64,000 nucleotides of DNA from Solenopsis invicta (taxonomy: Eukaryota > Arthropoda > Insecta > Hymenoptera > Formicidae): positions 18,629,770-18,693,769 of the forward strand of contig NC_052669.1 in the NCBI RefSeq assembly GCF_016802725.1, given 5' to 3'. Positions within the stretch are counted from its first letter, which is position 1; each line of letters starts with the position of its first letter. The notes below the pieces were generated by a model. That model ran no database searches and was not told the origin of the DNA. It saw only the letters and a program-made list of their open reading frames with translations. Below are positions 61,401 through 64,000 of the stretch, piece after piece. A program made the translations under genes and the position numbers.

Positions 61401-62865
61401 GCAAATCTTCCGTTCTGTCGCAACGATTAAGTTAACCCTTTGACCACGTATCCGACACCTTGATTGAGTAATTACTCGGAACTGTCGCGCGAAATATCTC
61501 GAAACATCGACATCGATAAGTATCGAGAACGCGGATGAGGGGAACGGTGGGACCGAGCGGGGAAGGTAAATCGCTAGTTGTCGCGGGTTGTTTGCCGTAG
61601 CTCACGAGAGACTCCAGACTCTTGGCGGGGCACATTTGGCGGGCTTCGTTTCGCGCTTCATGCTAATGTGTAATATTCCGCGATACGACTTCCACACCTA
61701 CGTGAGCCATACGAGCCGTACGTATCGCTGGCTTTGTGCTCCGGGAAGCGGTTGAGTACCGACGCGACGGACAAAGGAACGTTGTTCCACGTAGCGCGAG
61801 ATTCCGCGCAAGAATTTCCGATGAGAGCCTCATTTCTAGCGCTTCTCTGTATTCGTTCATTGAAGATGTCGACGCGATGTGCTAAAAGCGTTCACAATCG
61901 ATTTCACCTGAACGTTAAATTGATGCTCCCTTTTTGAGAGCCAAATTCACATTTGCTCTCTAAATCGGGATGAGTAAAGTTTTATTCATTTCAGTATATT
62001 TATAAATATATCGATCAGTAATATACTGTGTTTCAATGATAACACCCTGATTCTGATCAGTAAGAGTATCCAATAGGAATCACTGAAAGACAGGAGATCA
62101 CAGTTACAAGTGTACCGTTGCAATTAGTAAATAATACACAAATTCTGACTTAAAGAGTAAGTTGAGTAAGACTTATAACTTTAGACAATTTTATTTTATG
62201 ATTTTTAAAAAAATTTATAGATAATGTACCTACTAAAAAAATTTAGATACTAAAATTGTATTAATAATGCATTTTCGTAATTGGAAAGCCATGGTAAAAC
62301 GACTCATCGCAAGTTCAATCAGCATCGTCTGATTCGAGACAGACTGGTGAAATCAACCGTTAATCCTTAGAGGCATGAGTCCTCAAAGTTCGCGCACAAA
62401 TTACAAATTAAACTTACTGGCAAGAATGTTTCCGCTTCCTGGAGACCGGTGTAAACTCGTTCGAGGTGTCGGTCGCCAGTCCATGGCTAGATGTGCTACG
62501 ATGATGCCGATGATGATGATGATGATGATGATGGTGCTGATAGTGATGGCCGGAGGCGGGTGCCTGCTGGTCGGGGACCATCGTCGGGGGTGTCTCCATG
62601 TGCTGGGGCGGTTCAGCCCCCGTTGCAACCTGCGGGATGGTGGCGGTGCTGCTGGTGGAGGTGGAGGTGGAGGTGGTGGTGGTGGTAGTTGTAGTGGTCG
62701 TGCTCGAGCTGCTGGGGGTGGTGGTGGTACTGGTGGTGCTGCCGCCGCTGCTGTTGCTGGCACTGGCAGGGGCTGGAGTCGGGGCGAGACCTTCGCCACC
62801 ACCCCCCACCGAGGCAGTGGTTAGCTCTCTCACCCCGGAACCCGTGCCTATCTCGCCGAAATAAA
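47495..62865 (-). CDS. cyc: cycle / BMAL1 orthologue, circadian bHLH-PAS factor (5' end not found)
   Basis: CYCLE/BMAL pairs with CLOCK to bind E-boxes and drive period and cryptochrome. Thirteen coding exons were traced, all phase-compatible, about 740 residues. Order: low-complexity N-terminus; bHLH (NHSEIEKRRRDKMNTYITEL..KLDKLTVLRMAVQHLKT); PAS-A (DGFLFVVGCDRG-like AEGFVFVVSCDRGRILYVSE, QSWFDIVHPKDVAKVKEQLS, RLCPGARRSFFCRMK); linker (VIQCTGYLKSWAPAKIGLEE, NLSCLVAVGRI); PAS-B (VSRHAMDGKFLFVDQR, GFLPQELLGTSMYEYYHHDD, WTKDIEYLIAKNS); and the C-terminal activation domain NDEAAMAVIMSLLEADAGLG..VDFSGLPWPL, almost identical to vertebrate BMAL1. Drosophila CYC lacks that last part. The QNHSEIEKRRRD basic region and the tail exclude CLOCK, ARNT/tango and Met. 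The initiator codon probably lies further right or off the window. Confidence 0.95.
47988..48135 (-). CDS. cyc: cyc exon, Ser/Asn-rich linker
   Basis: SQITTSPERIPDVSQPSG, an Asn/Ser run, then VQLNSIVNDQG. NDQG aligns with NDQGSSSP of BMAL1. The donor AAG|GTCATA is poor but is the only one seen that gives the right phase for the last exon. Confidence 0.75.
48198..48349 (-). CDS. cyc: cyc exon, C-terminal conserved helix
   Basis: LISSHVEVSKIGRQIAEEDL matches the GKIGRMIAEEIME region of BMAL1, followed by SSSGSSPGPATEIGLLNIE. Donor GAA|GTGAGT, phase 0. Confidence 0.88.
48443..48519 (-). CDS. cyc: cyc exon, post-PAS-B linker
   Basis: CDAHLGGNNRSEDSSVQGNF then DYFTQ, with acceptor CTTTTTCAG and donor A|GTAAGT. 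No family motif, but the phases fit both neighbours. Confidence 0.8.
48604..48722 (-). CDS. cyc: cyc exon, end of PAS-B
   Basis: IYRFRSKGANFVRLQSEWKS to IAKNSAV. The donor is GTC TT|GTAAGC, so unspliced RNA would read GTC TTG TAA and stop exactly where Drosophila CYC ends. Confidence 0.92.
49244..49382 (-). CDS. cyc: cyc exon, PAS-B
   Basis: VTPVLGFLPQELLGTSMYEY to SERVTTQ; phase 0 donor CAG|GTGATT. Confidence 0.94.
49463..49712 (-). CDS. cyc: cyc exon, linker and start of PAS-B
   Basis: DWKYCVIQCTGYLKSW, an acidic EEQEGEADGEA, NLSCLVAVGRI, then the VSRHAMDGKFLFVDQ strand of PAS-B. Donor AG|GTATAC. Confidence 0.94.
50779..50961 (-). CDS. cyc: cyc exon, end of PAS-A and linker
   Basis: MLPVKTDMPQGVSRLCPGAR.. 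then VKEEADNAAG and a basic RRKKQQNV. The donor is the less usual G|GTCAGT; it is required to restore DWKYCVIQCTG in the next exon. Confidence 0.9.
51643..51760 (-). CDS. cyc: cyc exon, PAS-A continued
   Basis: GDLLGQSWFDIVHPKDVAKV to RERLIDAK; donor A|GTGAGT splits the following Thr codon. Confidence 0.94.
53022..53114 (-). CDS. cyc: cyc exon, PAS-A core
   Basis: 31 codons, AAEGFVFVVSCDRG to TLNYSQ, phase 0 at both ends; acceptor TATTGTTCCAG, donor CAG|GTATGG. Confidence 0.94.
53191..53285. mobile_element. Short inverted-repeat element, GTTAAACCGAGAT family, copy 2
   Basis: ATAAACTTTGATTTTATTTAAAC at the left is an imperfect inverse of GTTAAACCGAGATCAAAGTTAAT at the right. The right arm is the near-identical relative of the element at 13800-13912. 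It lies in a cyc intron. Confidence 0.5.
53578..54165. repeat. Dispersed repeat (split copy) in a cyc intron
   Basis: 53578-53660 and 53909-54165 together match the continuous repeat at 42110-42450; the gap between them is the MITE at 53661-53908. Confidence 0.7.
53661..53908. mobile_element. MITE, about 250 bp, TACACTGA..AAAAAA termini
   Basis: The left end GTATACTGAGAAAAAAATTG and the right end CTTTTTTTCTTCAGTGTAC are inverted. It interrupts an older repeat. Similar TACACTGAGAAA words occur at 8282 and 8567, suggesting relatives there. Confidence 0.75.
54170..57165 (-). other. cyc intron between bHLH and PAS-A exons (right part)
   Basis: GC-richer islands at about 54180-55120 and 56380-56900 and AT-rich DNA elsewhere. 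No coding frame is supported. Confidence 0.5.
55120..55580. mobile_element. Probable MITE, GTGCACTG..AGAAAA termini
   Basis: GTGCACTGGCAGAAAAGAA at the left and TTTTTCTTTCAATGTGCAA at the right are imperfect inverse copies. The interior is AT-rich and non-coding. It lies in the large cyc intron between the bHLH and PAS-A exons. Confidence 0.45.
57166..57403 (-). CDS. cyc: cyc exon with bHLH
   Basis: The complete bHLH and the start of PAS-A (YKPAFLSDQELKTLILQ). Acceptor TGTGCTTTCAG; donor CAA|GTGAGT, phase 0. Confidence 0.95.
57404..60222 (-). other. cyc intron upstream of the bHLH exon
   Basis: AT-rich intron with a GC-richer segment at about 57700-58600. Nothing recognisable. Confidence 0.6.
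60223..60294 (-). CDS. cyc: cyc exon 2 of those traced (acidic linker to bHLH)
   Basis: Encodes HGGSDHLDDLGDDAKSVRTN then DDSKK. Of two overlapping donors (GTAAGAAG and GTAAGTAA) only the downstream GTAAGT gives the frame of the next exon (KK-QNHSE). Confidence 0.85.
60295..62417 (-). other. cyc intron between the N-terminal exon and the acidic exon
   Basis: It contains a (GA)n microsatellite at about 61372-61400, a GATA repeat near 61050-61070, a pair of inverted AGAGT(A/T)GGATTCCACTC-like words at about 60405-60495, and a single Su(H)-type octamer at 61027-61034. No coding frame. Confidence 0.55.
62418..62865 (-). CDS. cyc: cyc exon with low-complexity N-terminus
   Basis: The frame reads YFGEIGTGSG, Gly-rich, a Ser/Thr run with at least ten consecutive Thr, a His run, then SRKRKHSC, which aligns with SRKRKGS of BMAL1. 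The donor is CA|GTAAGT. The 5' limit is one of two acceptors (CCTACAG before 62865 or GCTTGCAG before 62882). The only in-frame ATG is internal (METPPTMVPD), so an upstream coding exon is likely. Two other frames on this strand and its complement are also open through the triplet repeats and are not coding. Confidence 0.75.
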
Positions 62866-62882
62866 CTGTAGGGCACGAACTT

Positions 62883-64000
62883 CTGCAAGCGAATTTTAAG
62901 CAGCGAAGTCAGATGACATTCTAATTGTTAATCGAAAATCACGGTTGCGATAGAAGGTGCCTACTGTCGTAGATGTAGCGTGACTGTCGATCGAATAAAT
63001 CGATGAAGTCGCTGCGTTGAGTCATGTAATACGTAACTTTCGTACGTAATAGGTGATAAAGTTTCTCCGCTGTTCTGATGTGTGTGAATTACGTAGCGTA
63101 GATGAAGAAACTTGTGGGAAGTGTTTCCCATAAACACATGTGTAAAAAGATTTAAAAATCACTAATTGTATGTGCAAGTTTTATTGTAAAAGGAATTATT
63201 ATTGAAGAAAAACTTAATCGTACAAAAATGTATATCATAAAAAATTTCTAATCGCTATCTTCTGAGTAATGAGCCACTCAGTTATCAAGATTTATAAATT
63301 TTCCAAGACTCGTAGGAATAGGGAAAGTTGCGCTCGCATGGGAGTGCATAACATTTTTGTACGTAAATACGCTAATCGTATGCGGGGCGTGTAATGTACT
63401 ATATAGTTGCACTAACGTCACGTCCGGGAGTATTGAACTATCGTCATCGACCTTACGATCTATAAGTTCTTACGAGCGATATTGATCCAATCTCTCGATT
63501 TGCCTTACCTGTTTGAAGGCGTATAAAACTTTTTGCCGATCGATTAAATCTTGAACGTGTTATCGCGTTGTCAATCGCATTTACGCATGTAAGGATATGG
63601 CAAGTCCGATGTTTAATCATGCAGCTAATCGTATAGTGTTTTAAACGCACGATCTAAATTATTTTCTAAAGTTGAAGATTATTCTTTATTTTTCTAGTTG
63701 AACAAAAATAAAACAAGAAAATATTTCGACATTTTATCTTGATTATTTCCCTCCAGAAATTCTCTGAAGACTTCTTTTTCTTAGATATAATTAGCAAATA
63801 AAAAAAATGTGTAACAGTCCCAATTATGGATCATCTAAGGTTAAAATAATATTCATTAATTCATGTAAATTTAACAATTAAACATTTTTAAAAGTTGTAA
63901 TTATGCCAATGAGCATTAAATACTTTTCAAAGAACTATTATATATTCAATAAAACAATTCTGAAAAAATATTTAAAAATGTTTATATATCCCAATTTTTT
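62883..64000 (-). other. Sequence upstream of the first traced cyc exon
   Basis: No coding exon is recognised. A strong minus-strand donor (AAACAG|GTAAGG, GT near 63509-63510) could end a 5' noncoding exon of cyc, but its upstream sequence has no long open frame. Confidence 0.3.

Noticed and set aside
62375..62888. Frames rich in Gly/Val or Pro/Ala around the cyc N-terminal exon
   Set aside because: Alternative frames of the triplet repeats; only the Thr/His frame joins in phase to the bHLH exons.
1..64000. CRISPR arrays, bacterial operons, rRNA, virus-derived genes
   Set aside because: No spaced direct repeats, no ribosome-binding-site/operon layout, no rRNA segments and no reverse transcriptase, integrase or envelope frames were seen.

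Overview
The window looks like nuclear DNA of a hymenopteran insect, most likely an ant. This is inferred from long AT-rich intergenic stretches broken by CpG-rich islands, many microsatellites and short inverted-repeat elements, and a cycle/BMAL gene that keeps the vertebrate-type C-terminal activation domain that Drosophila CYC lacks. There are no bacterial features, no rRNA or CRISPR, and no convincing tRNA. All gene models were spliced by hand from reading frame, GT-AG sites and phase; none was checked against transcripts.

Layout, left to right. (1) 1-4026, minus: BMS1, a ribosome-biogenesis GTPase; its last roughly 100 codons lie off the left edge. (2) 4027-16498: a possible divergent 5' exon ending at a good donor (4870/4871), then about 11.6 kb without a coding exon that holds CpG-rich islands and several MITEs; it may be the first intron or regulatory domain of Hey. 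(3) 16991-22361, plus: Hey, the bHLH-Orange Notch effector ending in YRPWG, with a long polyQ N-terminal extension and three Su(H)-type sites packed into intron 2. (4) 22362-30210: mostly empty, with nested MITEs. (5) 30211-30968, minus: a two-exon, 99-residue gene with a basic amphipathic N-terminus and NxxN motifs near its end, possibly a Bearded-class Notch/Neuralized modulator. (6) 31.1-38.1 kb: a CpG island and AT-rich intergenic DNA with repeats. (7) 38117-39561, minus: a multi-exon gene with 40-codon repeats, each carrying a KEN box and S/T-P sites, broken by three frameshifts. (8) 40606-42987, minus: WDR70. (9) 43554-45811, plus: POLR1F (RPA43), a Pol I subunit with a lysine-rich repeat tail, head to head with WDR70. 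(10) 47495 to at least 62865, minus: cycle (BMAL1 orthologue), 13 recognisable coding exons; the 5' end was not found.

Functionally there are three themes. BMS1 and POLR1F serve ribosome production. Hey and the possible Bearded-like gene belong to Notch signalling. Cycle is the core circadian bHLH-PAS activator. The repeats are mainly short non-autonomous DNA transposons; one sits inside an older repeat whose uninterrupted homologue is in the WDR70 intron.
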